NCBI RefSeq assembly: GCF_964340395.1
Contig: NC_135551.1
Coordinates: 5,365,463-5,429,462 of the forward strand
Reading direction: 5' to 3'
Origin: Glandiceps talaboti
Lineage: Eukaryota; Hemichordata; Enteropneusta; Spengelidae
Length of the DNA: 64,000 nt
Shown here: positions 1 to 11,758 of the stretch, piece after piece
Layout: the number at the start of each line of letters is the position of its first letter
Numbering within the stretch: position 1 is the stretch's first letter
Notes under the pieces: model-generated
Database searches by the model: none
The model's input: only the letters and a program-made list of their open reading frames with translations
What the model was told of the DNA's origin: nothing
Translations under genes and position numbers: made by a program

Positions 1-15
1 ATTACATGTATGTCT

Positions 16-1268
16 CAGTACCGTAGCCTGCGAGGGGGGGGGGCAGCTGCCCCCCCCCCCCCCCCCTGAGATTTTTGGTGGAAAAAGCAAGAAAAATGCG
101 ACTTTTTGAATACATAGCGACGTAACAGTTATTAAAATCGTTATTTACGTGATGATTCCTAGCATGCGCGATTTAAATTGGTGGTTCACTAAAAGTCAAA
201 AGTGACTACACAAACTCCTCGCTAATATGTATCTTATATCTCTATTGTACGCTGGCTTAACATTGAATAAAAAAATGTGTCCAGTTGAAAATTTTAACTT
301 TTAAAAATTCTTTGTGCGGGAAAGAACAAACGAAGTTCACATGCAATGTGCATTTTCCGTGGGTAACAGTAGTCTTGAAAGTCTCCTTCATTTGAAGATA
401 GCAAGTCGCAATAATGTCAGAGAGTGAAACTCAAAAAAACCCAGAAAAAGTCGTTCAACGTGAGGTCGCCTGTTGCATGTAGTGACTCCGAAGATGCATT
501 CGACCTCATTTACATCTTGTTTCTTATATTAAAACATTTACTGATAAAACGGCAGACCTCTTGTTAGAATATTTGGTGGCCCTGAAAAACAAAGTCTGAA
601 AGTCTTCAAATGTTTTGCTCTTTATTCGTGATTTTTTGGAACCAAATTAAACTTCAGGAGAAGTCATTACCAAGTGCACATCCGCAAAATATCTTTCAGC
701 TTTGCCACATCAAACTATACTTCCAGATAATATGTAATGTATAGCATAATTGTTTCAATTCCGGTATTTTATTACCATATTCAACTATTGTAAGACAAAA
801 AAGTATGTCTATGGTTTGATATTGTATGCCTCCTACACTGTCTTATTTTCATTTTTTTCACCTTTGGAGTTGTCTCTCCAATCAGTAGCAATCAAGGATA
901 ATTGTCTTTCTCCTAAAACAAGATGGACGGTGTCTGGCTAAGTACCTCCCAGTATAGGTTAGAGCTAATTAGAGACATCTCTGTATGCGTGTGAAATCGA
1001 CATCCTGTGGGAAGTAATCTCATTCAGAGTATTATTGATGTTGGCTATCACTGTTATTTTAATGTATCATATTATACCACATAATTTTATATCTCCACTT
1101 TAGTGTAGGTGACAGAAGGGGTGGCTAAAAAAATGCTCGAGTTTCATTTGGCGGGGCTTAACATTTTTCCAGAAGAGAGGGTAAGAGGAGCTACAACATT
1201 TGTTTAACCGTAAATTGTGTACATTTCCTAACTGTAGCTATGCAGACAAATCGCAAGAGATAGTATCA
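16..1268 (-). repeat. Inverted, truncated copy of the 2.3 kb TIR element
   Basis: This stretch is the reverse complement of parts of the element seen complete at 36901-39259. It begins with the element's terminal sequence (CAGTACCGTAGCCTG followed by G and C runs) and ends inside the element near 1268. Compared with the full copy it lacks the middle part that corresponds to about 37920-38690. No coding sequence is recognised. A short open frame at 750-941 recurs in every copy and is explained by the repeat itself. Confidence 0.75.
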
Positions 1269-1401
1269 TGAATAATGAATTTCATCAAAATAAATGTATA
1301 CGAGAATCTGGTTAATCATACGAGGTCATACACTTACTATTGTCTTACTATTATTAAGATAATATTCAATTTACTATCTTAATTTATTTACTCATGGTAA
1401 T

Positions 1402-1512
1402 TGTATGTATGTATGTATGTATGTATGTATGTATGTATGTATGTATGTATGTATGTATGTATGCTTGCCTGCCTGTCTAAAGCTGCCTGTCTGTCTGTCT
1501 GTCTGTCTGTCT
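1402..1512. repeat. (GTAT)n and (GTCT)n microsatellites
   Basis: A GTAT tetranucleotide run (about 1402-1463) is followed by a short GTCT run (about 1483-1512). The same composite sits beside each sulfotransferase exon 1 copy, at 23820-23999, 42425-42688 and 61348-61544. Confidence 0.9.
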
Positions 1513-1997
1513 ATCTGCAAGGCGGGAGGGAAGGAGGTAGGTAGGTACACATGACTATGCCGGTCTGTGTGTAGGTCGGGCAGGTTGGTAGGCAGGTACT
1601 TAGGTAAGTGGGTGGGTCGGTAAGTATTATCGAGATCTGTCTTACCAGAAATGTTATTATATAATTGTATTCTCTGTACAAGAAGTGAGTGCAGATATAT
1701 CGACGCTGACTATGTGTGAATGATATGTCCAAATATAACATACCTCAAATGGTGTAAAACTTAATGGAAATGCAACCATTCGATCTCACGATTTCTGCAC
1801 TAGTTAAGCATTATAAATATTTAGACTACATTTATAGAATTAAACATGACGGTGGCGTTCACAAAAAATATTCCACTGCAGTCAAATCAATAAACTGTTT
1901 GGTTGATATCACTTTGTACTTTCTTTCGGGGGTGTAAACCAATGCAACAACCAACAAATATGACTTTAAGTACAGTAACTATTCAAGAGGTACTTAC

Positions 1998-2151
1998 ATG
2001 TCTCTGTAATGTTCATAGCATTATTCCAGGACATTTTGGCCGGACTGTACAGCACAACATTGTGACGAGAAGGCAAGTTCAATACTATGACTAAACAGCC
2101 AAGGGTTGCACAAACAGTTGAGACACTGGCAATTTTTAAAAGGCGAGCCAT
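1998..2151 (-). CDS. WSCD-type sulfotransferase, exon 1 only (gene runs off the left edge)
   Basis: This is exon 1 of a minus-strand sulfotransferase (called ST0 here). It is homologous to exon 1 of ST1 and ST2 and has the same length, 154 nt (51 codons plus one base). It encodes a short basic N-terminus and a hydrophobic signal-anchor, followed by a lumenal stem ending in NITET, with a potential N-glycosylation site. The donor is a good GTAAGT, read from the plus-strand ACTTAC at 1992-1997. The start is chosen at MARLLK. An in-frame ATG 20-25 codons upstream is also possible. Exons 2-4, which would carry the PAPS-binding motifs, are absent from 1-1990, which holds an inverted repeat element. 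They lie off the window or are lost. Confidence 0.7.
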
Positions 2152-2339
2152 TGCATTGCGATGGATTGATAAGAAATGGTACACTCGAAAGTATAATGTA
2201 AACATTACGTGTTGCTCTCTCAAAAAACAACAGATTAAATGACACGATTGTTTACTGTTCGTTGCTAGTACTATACTATGTTCTCATATAGGAGTAGCTC
2301 GTCAAGGTACCAGTGAGAATACTTCTCTACAAAATGAAA

Positions 2340-4560
2340 ATCAAACTATATAACGGCCTAACTGGCTCTAGTTGACTATTTTTGGAGTTTACCCTTGGTG
2401 CTTATACACCTACTTGTAAACCATGTATTTATACATTTACTCAATGTTTCTGAGTGTTAAGTATAATCTGTCATCAATATTTATATTGATATGTACACTG
2501 ATATGCAAACGCTCGTCTGACTCATGAAGCGAGGAAATTGTTTAATCCCTATTCTAAATTATACATGGAGAATTGACCTCAAGAACTTATCACATGGTGC
2601 GTCATTCATGTAGCAAATACACTGTTCGAAAACAATTAGAATTAAAACTTTTCAAATACGAAAATCTTAATTACATATTTCACAAAATGATAATCAGTAT
2701 AAACAGTGTGTTAACCATTATACAAGAGCTTTATCAATAGTCTGTGCCAGAATTCATTTGAGCCAATAGCTTCTGATATAATGACGCCATCACGAACATT
2801 TATACCAATTATGTAATTAAATATTAAACAGATTGTCTCTAGAAATAACGTTTTCCAGATATAGTTTTACTTCAGTAAATTTTCCTCGCTCTCTCCCTCT
2901 CTACATATAACGAAACACAACACGGCATACCAATTCGCGATCGGTCTGAGGATAGTGTCGCCATTATGACGTCATTGTAACTATGGAGATGTATCAGTAA
3001 TGGTCGGAAAATTGTGAAATCAACTGACAGCGAGATAGACTTATCGTTTACAGTTGACTAGGCATTAAAAACTGAACACAAGCTGATCATGATTACCTAG
3101 TTATATCGGACCATCTTTTACATTCAGTACATAGGTTCCATGTAATGACAGAAACATAAACTGTTGGGGTTTTTTTATTTTGAAACCTAATTTTATCTTT
3201 ATTAGTTTTTGATTTTTGATTTCATTAATTTTGGCCTAGGTCCATCCTTAACGTCATTGGTAATCAATTTTTTATTTGATATATTATTCTAAACGCTGAT
3301 GGCGCACAACATGTTGTAACCTTTAGTTGTTTAGCAGTGCCTTTTCTATACATTGAATTCATTTGGTATATTGTATACGTGATATCTGAAAAGAATCGTG
3401 TTTTTATAGTAGGTACACAAACAGCAAGATACAGTATGCTTAACTGTTTTTTTTAAGTTACATAGTGAAGAGGAGTAAATACTTTAACCCTTGTAATTTA
3501 ACCACAGATATTTACACTTGTGATAATCAAAATATCTTTATTAGGGTAACAGAAATGTGAAACCCTTCTTTCCATTGATCCACTCGAAGATCAAAGCTAT
3601 CAAAGAAGACTAATACTGATAAGATAAATTCAATGACACATATATAATTATAGATACGGAGACAGGGAAAATGATAATAAACAATCCGTGACATCAAGTG
3701 GCCAATTCAAGTGATATTCCGATTTGATTTCTCGCATTCGAAAATCAATTTGTCGAAGACGACATTCACTCATTAATTAAAGATACACCATATTTTTTCA
3801 AATATTAGTAACAAATATTTATACTCAAAATCGCTAACTTTAAAAATCGAAGCCCTTAGAGATACATAAACTAGCCATCCAATATTTAATTTTAAATCAC
3901 AATTTTATTAGTACAATTCGTGCAAACCTAATGTGACTTCATGTCATACTCTGTCAGATCTTTGAATCATGTTTTTCTTACCACTTGTTATTTTCAATAG
4001 GGATATTTTAAAACATTTTGGCGAATGTTGCCAACAGGATTCTTTATATCTATAAAATAGTAATGACTGTAAGAGTATGTGACTCCAGAGTTTCTCTCTC
4101 ATTCTGTCTGCTCCCCTCCCCCTGTGCCTTTTCAAAATGCCGTCTTTTGTGATGATAACACACTACCTTACATATGCTGGAAATACAGTCTAGCCTGCTC
4201 TGTAAAACAACACGAGGCATGCTATTCCATATGAAATTTGAACCAATAAAGTATATATGCACGGAAGTTCAACACACTTTTGACGTGTATTATAAAAAGA
4301 AAGCGTATATCCTGTCATTCTTGTTAATGTTCAGTAAAAGTGTTGTATTTCGTCATTTATTCAATAGTTTGATTTCATGATCAGCACACCCTTTGTCTCG
4401 GAGTCCCCTGGGATCTTATTGAGAGTAAAGAGCGATGCTACAGCAGATACTGCTATAGTGCACATCCGATTGATCATCATTGAAGTGAGATTTCCCGATG
4501 GACGGCAAAGGTGACGATGCTGTTAAACATTTCGATTCAAGTCAACTGGTCACTTGTATT
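2340..4560. other. Intergenic region between divergent ST0 exon 1 and Ig-A1
   Basis: No coding sequence is recognised. The region separates the 5' end of the minus-strand sulfotransferase from the 5' end of the plus-strand receptor, so it should contain both promoters. It aligns with 24880-27145. It holds one unit (2568-2596) of the 29-bp repeat that is amplified in the other copies. The last 280 bp before the receptor start (from about 4280) are also recognisable upstream of the receptor pseudogene at 30467, which makes them the best candidate for the receptor promoter and 5' UTR. Confidence 0.5.
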
Positions 4561-4613
4561 GTGTGTGACAGACTGTAATAGTAGATCGCAGAAGTAACAA
4601 ATTTGAAAAAACA

Positions 4614-6344
4614 ATGCTTTTCTCGAATGGTGTCCTTGTAATCCTGCTGTCCATATATGAGAGTGCAGTTGCACGGAGACCATATATTCGGGACGGTCCT
4701 GAAGATGTTACCTTAAACTTACAACAGGGAAGTATTGGAAGTGTAAACCTACGATGTAGAATCAACTACCAACATTCTTACTACAAGGTATCATGGAAGA
4801 AGAACAATGTTGTGATCAGTACTAATGGTGGTATAAATAAATATACTCAAGAATACACGGATGAAAGGTATGCAATATTACATAGCCAAAATGACGCTAA
4901 GTATGATCTGAAGATAGATCCAATCAGTAAGACCACAGCTCACAATGACCAGGGTGAATACCAGTGTGTATTGATATACAAAGCCAATAATTACATTGTT
5001 TCAAGTTCAAGGAAAGTAACTGTAACAATTAACATTGCTCCATACCTAGAGTCTGTTACTTGCCGCATGCGTGATTCTGATTTCACACCCCTGTATTGGA
5101 ACCAAGCCGTAGTAGTATTAGCAGAAGAAGAAGAGACCATAAAATTGGGCTGCCGCGTTGATGCCAATGCATATCCACAAATCGATGTCAAATTACGTAA
5201 AGGCGATAATTTCCCACTTGAAACTACAACTTCACACTCCATCATCTATTCATATTCGAAACTATTCGGACTAAACATGGTCGATGAGTCATTTTTATGG
5301 TCTCCCTCGATAGAAGACCGGTATACCTCTTTTACATGTGAAGCTGCACATCCAACGTTTACATCAACCAAACAATGTACAATTGGACCATTTGAAGTCC
5401 AGTATAAACCAAAGGTAACAATTGCAACAAGAGATAATAAAACTGATATTACATCACAGTCTGATGGGATACAACTTCGTTGTCAGGTTCAAGCGAATCC
5501 ACTTGCTTACAACAGATATGTATGGAAAATTAATGGACATGAAATTCGAGGCAGTGAAAAATTCTATTTCTACGAAAATCCAACTGACATATACATTAAT
5601 AATTTTGACATAACTGACAACGGACGTTATTACTTTACTTGCGATGCCTGGAATAGCGTTGGGAAAGGTTCTGGATCAATGTATATAACAATAGGGATAT
5701 TAGACACTACAACTGCCATGATAACATCAACAACTATTGACCAAAAGCAGAAAACAACGATTCTTACTGTGTCCAAGACGATCACTGATAAGGCAAAGTT
5801 ATCTACGCCATCGTCAACATCGGTACCTAGTACAACAAATTTGGCTACATTAAATGCAACTGCCACTAATCGTGAACAACTCTACACTTCACAAATACAC
5901 CGAACATACTCGATGAGCAAAGCTGTTCAATCAACATCGAATGTAGAGCAGATTATAACAGTTTTAACCGTAAGGCATCGAAATACAGAAGATAACAGTA
6001 ATTATAACACCCCTATCCTTGCAGTAGCGTTAGTTTGTTGTGTACTACTATTTCTGATTTTACTAGTGATGGTTGCTTGCTTTATAAAAGCAGGACGACG
6101 ACAGAAACAAAACAGTCCACAACGGGAAATCGAGTCTGAACATAATCTAACAGATTTAAGTATGTCAACGTTTAATAATGATGACGGTCATAGATTTGAA
6201 AAGCAACCTTCAGATATAGAGATGAACGCAGTGAAAACAAAGTCAAAAGGTGAAGTTGTTACTGAATTTCAATCACATGAAGAAGACATCGAGAGTCTGT
6301 ATGCAAAATCAGTAAAACACAAATCCAAAAAAAAAACTACCTAA
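4614..6344 (+). CDS. Ig-A1: three-Ig transmembrane receptor with truncated tail
   Basis: This is a 576-aa single-exon type I membrane protein. A signal peptide (residues 1-20) is followed by Ig domain 1 (C48, W61, DQGEYQC ending at C118), Ig 2 (C180 to C242) and Ig 3 (C290, W304, DNGRYYFTC ending at C343). A Ser/Thr-rich stalk (about 365-460) and one transmembrane helix (about 466-491) follow, then an 85-residue cytoplasmic tail. The Ig order resembles nephrin/Kirrel-type adhesion proteins, but I cannot name an orthologue. The start is the ATG before the signal peptide and is conserved in Ig-A2. The reading frame leaves its homologues at an A10 run (6327-6336) and stops at once. With one A fewer, the frame would continue through homologous tail sequence to 6815. 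The truncation could be real or a homopolymer error, but Ig-A2 shares it. Neighbours are a sulfotransferase exon upstream (divergent) and a receptor pseudogene downstream. Confidence 0.88.
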   Translation: MLFSNGVLVILLSIYESAVARRPYIRDGPEDVTLNLQQGSIGSVNLRCRINYQHSYYKVSWKKNNVVISTNGGINKYTQEYTDERYAILHSQNDAKYDLKIDPISKTTAHNDQGEYQCVLIYKANNYIVSSSRKVTVTINIAPYLESVTCRMRDSDFTPLYWNQAVVVLAEEEETIKLGCRVDANAYPQIDVKLRKGDNFPLETTTSHSIIYSYSKLFGLNMVDESFLWSPSIEDRYTSFTCEAAHPTFTSTKQCTIGPFEVQYKPKVTIATRDNKTDITSQSDGIQLRCQVQANPLAYNRYVWKINGHEIRGSEKFYFYENPTDIYINNFDITDNGRYYFTCDAWNSVGKGSGSMYITIGILDTTTAMITSTTIDQKQKTTILTVSKTITDKAKLSTPSSTSVPSTTNLATLNATATNREQLYTSQIHRTYSMSKAVQSTSNVEQIITVLTVRHRNTEDNSNYNTPILAVALVCCVLLFLILLVMVACFIKAGRRQKQNSPQREIESEHNLTDLSMSTFNNDDGHRFEKQPSDIEMNAVKTKSKGEVVTEFQSHEEDIESLYAKSVKHKSKKKTT

Positions 6345-6815
6345 AGCTCGCTCGAGTTCCACTAAGATCACAATAGAAAATGGAGATGAATTCGGTGCAA
6401 GAAAGTTGGAAACGGCAGCAGACATCAATCCTTCGGATAATTGGATGCATGCAAATGTTAATACTCAGAACAAAACGTCGTCCTCGAATGATCAAGGATT
6501 CAGAATAAAAAATGACGTACAAGGAGGAGAGGATGACGACGCAATTATCTTGTCTCCACCACATGTAAAACCTATATACGAAAATCTGGATATAATCAGG
6601 CACCTGCCAGAAGAAGAGAGTATATTTGGAAGAGATACAGAATGAAACTAAGAGAGAATAAAAACTGTCCCTAAAGGATAAAATCCACAATCAAAGAATG
6701 TTGAAGGTTTGACCTACGCCGAATTAGAGTTCACTGGGCAACGACCACAGAGACGAGAATCCAAGAAACCATCATTGACAGAGTCTGAGACTGTGGATAC
6801 TGAGTTAAGATTGTA
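6345..6815 (+). pseudogene. Out-of-frame remnant of the Ig-A1 cytoplasmic tail
   Basis: Past the Ig-A1 stop codon, a different frame encodes a clear homologue of the Ig-B tail (ENGDE..., YENLDIIRH..., VEGLTYAELEF). It contains a TGA near 6645 and a TAA near 6690. The first tyrosine motif is still legible as LTYAEL, but the last one reads TVDTEL: its tyrosine codon has become aspartate. The accumulated stops argue that this part is no longer translated. It probably serves as 3' UTR. A spliced or frameshifted isoform cannot be excluded from DNA alone. Confidence 0.7.
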
Positions 6816-6867
6816 AGACTCTGATTATTCTCCTTATTATATACATAGACCTTTATATTATCAGGGT

Positions 6868-6929
6868 GTGACATCAAAGTATAGTAATATGAAATCCATA
6901 CATTTCATATTACTATACTTTGACGTCAC
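6868..6929. repeat. 28-bp inverted repeat (hairpin) 3' of Ig-A1
   Basis: Two 28-bp arms with one mismatch surround a 6-bp loop, about 50 bp past the old tail stop. The right arm contains TGACGTCA, a CRE palindrome. The same structure lies at 29459-29520 downstream of Ig-A2. It could be a small transposon remnant or a 3' UTR hairpin. Confidence 0.7.
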
Positions 6930-9349
6930 GCTATAGTAATATGGTCGGAACTACTTTGAATTATTTGTAAACATCATGAACCGGTACAGTTACGATGTTC
7001 TCATTGTTTGAAAATATGGTTTCCTTTATATTCATGGATTGCCGAACATCGACCACCATCATTAGTGTAAACAGTGAACAAATACACCTCTTTTGGACAC
7101 ATCTATCGCCTTTCGTACAGCCATTGATGTACGTAGACATGATAACATGATCAACATCGTAAAAACTTCCAGTTGTGAAGATTTCGCAACGCAGTGAAAT
7201 CGTTGTCCGTTAAATTCAACTATTGATAGAATTTTTGAACGACTTTTGACAGTGTTTTTGAAAATTTCACAATGTTTTCGTAATTTTAATTTGCCAGTGT
7301 TGATGTGTTTGTATGACTCTGAGCCGAGTTCTATGTATAAGTTTAATGATAACCGGTGTAGGCATCCGTTCGTTAGTCAGTCTCTCGATATGTCTCATTT
7401 TTACCGATGAAAGTGTCTATATTTTGTCAAAGAATTAATCACTGCTCTTGACAATCATCCCATCGTTGGCAAAGCGTTCCCTACCAGAAAGTCTGTGGTG
7501 TAATTTTACTGATCTCGACATATACGTTAGTAGTAGTAGCGACGGCAGCTGTCGCCATTGAATACCAAATGAACATAACAGCTGAACACTGTAGCCCATC
7601 ACTTCATAGAATTAATGCGCTTCAGCGTAAGTTTGAGAATATTTTAGTTAAAAATTGTCATCATAATAGAAAGGAATAGTGGGTCTATGTATGCAATAAA
7701 TAAATATCATGATTCCCCTATATCTGTATCCCTCCTCGCCTGTCGGCCCGAAGGGATACGGCCGACATGAGGGGAATCATTCCTCCTCGATGACGTAGCA
7801 CTCATTCGTAATACAGGGAGATTATATATAAAAATAACATGTGCTGTTATTCTTTATTCTAACCTCAATAACAAATGAGTTATTTCATGAGTTTCGAAGA
7901 TTATTCGGAATAGTATTCTCAATTTGTATATATGACTTGATTTAGAAACAAATCCGTAGCAGAAATTAGTCTCCACTTTATCACCATATATACATGCTAA
8001 AGTAACCAAGTCCATGATATTGAATACCAGATAAACTATTAATTGAGTAAATATAATTAACCTAAGAGTTTCTGTCATGGAATCAGAAACATACGTTGAC
8101 ATATATCGGTGTTGATAATGTTGTAGATATAATATTAGTGAATAGATTATTCCAGTTATAATGTGTACACTTTGCACTGACTAAATTACTTTTCCTCTCA
8201 ATAATGACATCACTATGACTGACCGTTATCTTTGAGTGCAGTACTTTGTATTTTCCACTGAAACCGACAAAATTATATGTCAGTCTCGTATCACATTACA
8301 GAAATAGAGGCTCGATATTTATTTCCGTTAAGTAAGCTTAAAATACCATCGATGACAGAACAAGGTTATACCTTTGATATTAAGTGCATAAAATAATTGA
8401 TATCATACAATATAATTATATACAAGGAAAATAATGCATAACCTTGTCACTTTAGCGGCATATATACACTGCTTAGTAGACTTTTAACCTTTACATGATT
8501 GTGTCAAGTACCGAGATTTTTAAATTTGATGTCATTGCTATACACGTCATCAACGTTGTTTGTTTCTTTTCGAGGTGAACGTGTATGCTTAAACATCGCC
8601 TAAAATTGTTCTGATAATATGCTGCTGTAATCGATTGTTATAATCACGATGACTTCATTTTCATAAAGTAACAGTTACTAATTCACTTCTATAAACTATG
8701 ACATCAGATTATGAGTATTGGAAGTTTACCTTATTCGTTGTTGTAATAGGATGCAGAGACTGTATAAAAGTGCTGAGTCAAAACGGAGAAATCCGGAAAT
8801 CTCAGTATACAGATAAAGACTCGTATCACCAGTGACCAGGATACACCTATGTATTTTTGTATGTTATAATCAAGATGATTAAAACTATGATCTATACAAC
8901 TATCTACTGTATTGGTATGGACATGAGTGTTAATATTTGTTGTGTGTTAAAGCATGGAGGTATAATCGAGAAAGGAAAGCTACTATTTCATTTTGATAAT
9001 CTCTGATTGTGTCTGTTAACAATCAAATACACATTCGCCCTATTTTAGCATTGCCTTGGTTACCTTAAAGTGGGTATTTAGTTTTATTGTTAATGCTTAA
9101 GACAACTTTATGATTTCCTACATGAAAAAGACAATGTGGAATATCATCGACCAAATCCGTGTTTGTAACGTTATGCAAAAAGGCTAAAGAGTATGTAAAA
9201 CGTTTGTTATTGTAAGTGCAGTAACTAATATTTTAAACATAGTTTAATGTTTTGCAATTATTTTGACTTACTGACAAGAATTTAGTAAATGTCGTTTGAC
9301 ATTGTATTTTCAAGTGTAAAAACATATTAGAGTAGTTTTATGAATTAAA
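6930..9349. other. Spacer between Ig-A1 and the receptor pseudogene
   Basis: The first part (to about 7560) aligns with 29521-30125 downstream of Ig-A2. The rest has no match that I recognise in the window. No gene is visible. A 107-codon open frame on the minus strand (7854-8177) has no recognisable domain and AT-rich composition, and I do not call it a gene. Confidence 0.4.
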
Positions 9350-11012
9350 ATATAAGTACAACTGTAATTTCTCTGATCGTGAACATGACCAAAGCCATTC
9401 AAGAAAACACCACAGACAGACGACGACCATCGTAACTGCGAAGTACAGAAATAAAGGACAGAACAGTAATGATAAATATACTATCCTTGCGGGAGTGTTA
9501 GTTTGTTGTGCACTTCTACGTCTGATTTTACTCGTGATGGTTCCTTGTTTTATGAGAACACGACGACAAAAACAACCCTGCAGATGTATGTATGTCAAGT
9601 TACATTGAACAGTGGTGACCGCCATAGATTTGAAAACCAGGCTTCAATGACAGAAACAGTAGTGAATACAGTAGCAACAAACAAGAGAAGTGGACCACCT
9701 GTAACTGAATGTCAATCACAAGAAGACATCGAAAGTCTGTATGCGAAACCACTAAAAAGCAAATCAAAAACCAAGCTGTCTGAAGATAAATTTAGTTCAG
9801 CTAAGATTACAAAAGAGAATGGAGATGAATTGGATGCTAGAAAGATCGAAACGTTAGCAGACATCAATTTCGTTTCTACAGAGATCCCAATTTACTTGTA
9901 TATTGGAAATCTTGTCATGAATGATAATGGACTTTACCGTTTTACATGTGAGGCATCAAACGCGATAGATATAGGCTCGGGGTCTTTAGACATCACAGTT
10001 GTAATAGCCGGTCCCACAACCACTGTAATACCGTGGACAAATACAAACGATAAAATGACACCAATCCATGAGGTGACTACATCACCAATAAAGTAGAATT
10101 ATCTACGCCGTCGCTGCCTAGTACAACTATGATTTCCTGTGACCGTGAACATGACCAACGCCCTACAAGAACGCACGGCAAACAGAGGACGACCATCGTA
10201 ACTGCAAGGTATAGAAATAAAGAACAGAACAGTAATGATAAAACTACTATCCTTGCAGGAGCGTTAAGTTGTTGCGTACTACTCCTTCTGATTTTACACG
10301 TGGTGGTTGTTTGTTTCATAAGAACACGACGAGAAATACAAGCTAGTCATCAACTAGAAGTAACCCCTGACAACAACCTTACAGATTTACGTATGTCAAC
10401 GTTAACGTTGAACAGTGATGACCGTCAGAGATGTGAAAACCGCGCTTCAACGACAGAAACAGTGGTGAATGCAGTAACAACAAACAAGAGAGGTGGACCA
10501 CCTCTAACTGAATGTCAATCACAAGAAAACATCGAAAGTTTGTATGTGAAACCACTAAAAAGCAAATAAAAAACCAAGCTGTCTGAAGATAAATTTAGTT
10601 CAGCTAAGATTACAAAAGAGAATGGAGATGAATTCGATGCTAGAAAGATCCAAACGTTAGCAGACATCAATCTTCCTGATAACGGGAAGCATACAGATGT
10701 TAGGGTTCAAAATCAGATGTCGCCTTGGAACGAAAATGACGCACAGTCAGGAAATGATGAAGACGAATAAATTTGGCACCACGTATATCGTTGCATCAAA
10801 ATCTGGATATAATCAGACACGTACCCGAGGGATACGATGCATGTAGAAGCCATAGAAGTATAGTCACCAAGACAGAAAATGCACAATCAAAGAAAGTCGA
10901 AGGTTTGACATACGTTGACTTAGACTTCTCGGGACACCGACCTCCAAGACAAGATTCCAGAAGACCTCCATCTACAGAGTCTGAGACTGTGTATGCTGAG
11001 TTAAGATTGTGA
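9350..11012 (+). pseudogene. Chimeric Ig-B-type receptor pseudogene with duplicated TM/tail
   Basis: The segment is close in sequence to Ig-B but scrambled and broken. It starts with stalk, transmembrane helix and part of the tail (9354-9869), with a frame break near 9590. At about 9870 it jumps back into the last third of Ig 3 (DNGLYRFTC, 9931-9957) and runs again through stalk, transmembrane helix and tail to the same C-terminus as Ig-B (10990-11012). The second half has a small deletion and stop near 10095, a TAA at about 10567 and a one-base loss near 10767. The final 79 codons are intact and still encode LTYVDL and TVYAEL. No signal peptide or Ig 1-2 is present. It cannot make a receptor as it stands. 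Confidence 0.85.
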
Positions 11013-11202
11013 CACTTGGATTGTCCTATAATGATTATGAGTATGTGCTGTTCATTATGTTAAATCGAGATCAAAGACTGAAGTAGTGTATAACTTTATT
11101 CAGAATATCATTCTAACACCTTACGTCTGCATGCCGCCAGGTAAAATTTTAGAAAGGCCTCAAGCGTTTTATTGCAGTCAATTTGTCAACAAAAGTATGT
11201 AT

Positions 11203-11560
11203 TCAGTAGATCAGATCAGCAATCAAAGTGTAGTCTGATCATCTAAACATTGTAAAATCATAAACAGTATTAGCATTGCATCCATTTTTAAAGTCATGAC
11301 CAAAAATATTACGGTATTTAATAGAACAATTACAAAAACTTAATATATTAACAGCTACGTGTAGAACGCCATTTTGACGTAGCATCGTCTGATACCTTGG
11401 TTCCTTCGAATCACGTGACTATGACGCTACGCGCACTAAACCTCTCTATTAGTGTATTCAGTAGATAGGATCAGCAGGCGAAAGTGTAGTCTGATCATCT
11501 AAACATTGTAAAATCATAAACGGTATTAGCATTGTATCCAGTTTTAAAGTTATGACTAAT
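11203..11560. repeat. Direct repeat pair in the 3' flank of the Ig-B-type gene
   Basis: A segment of about 100 bp (11203-11300) recurs at 11458-11560, with the same order of TCAGCA, GTCTGATCATCTAAACATTG and the following sequence. Between them is TCACGTGA (11411-11418). The whole arrangement is repeated downstream of Ig-B at 50479-50865. Confidence 0.75.
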
Positions 11561-11701
11561 ATTACATGGACTGCATTTTTATATCATTTTAGGTTTTTTA
11601 CTACCATATATTAACATTGTCAAGTAAGTCCATGGTAATTATCTAAATATGACTATGACAATTTAATTTCATTAGATATAATGAATACATTTGTAATATT
11701 G

Positions 11702-11753
<52 letters not shown>
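11702..11753. repeat. (CA)n microsatellite
   Basis: An uninterrupted CA dinucleotide run. The paralogous site at 51000-51064 is longer and ends in CACT units. Confidence 0.95.

Positions 11754-11758
<5 letters not shown>

Larger units (their letters stand above)
1740..7560. repeat. Segmental duplication block, copy 1
   Basis: This 5.8 kb block contains sulfotransferase exon 1, the intergenic region and the whole Ig-A1 receptor with its 3' flank. It matches 24240-30125 in the same orientation, with differences of only a few percent by eye. Its left part (to about 2900) matches again at 42830-44100 and, in shorter form, at 61680-62320. Both coding and noncoding parts align, so this is a genomic duplication and not retroposition of mRNA. 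Confidence 0.9.

Noticed and set aside
7854-8177. 107-codon minus-strand frame with hydrophobic stretches
   Set aside because: No homologue in the window, AT-rich composition, no start or splice context. Chance is sufficient to explain it.
9503-10096. 197-codon frame as an independent gene
   Set aside because: It starts inside a transmembrane segment in the wrong frame and crosses the junction of the chimeric pseudogene.
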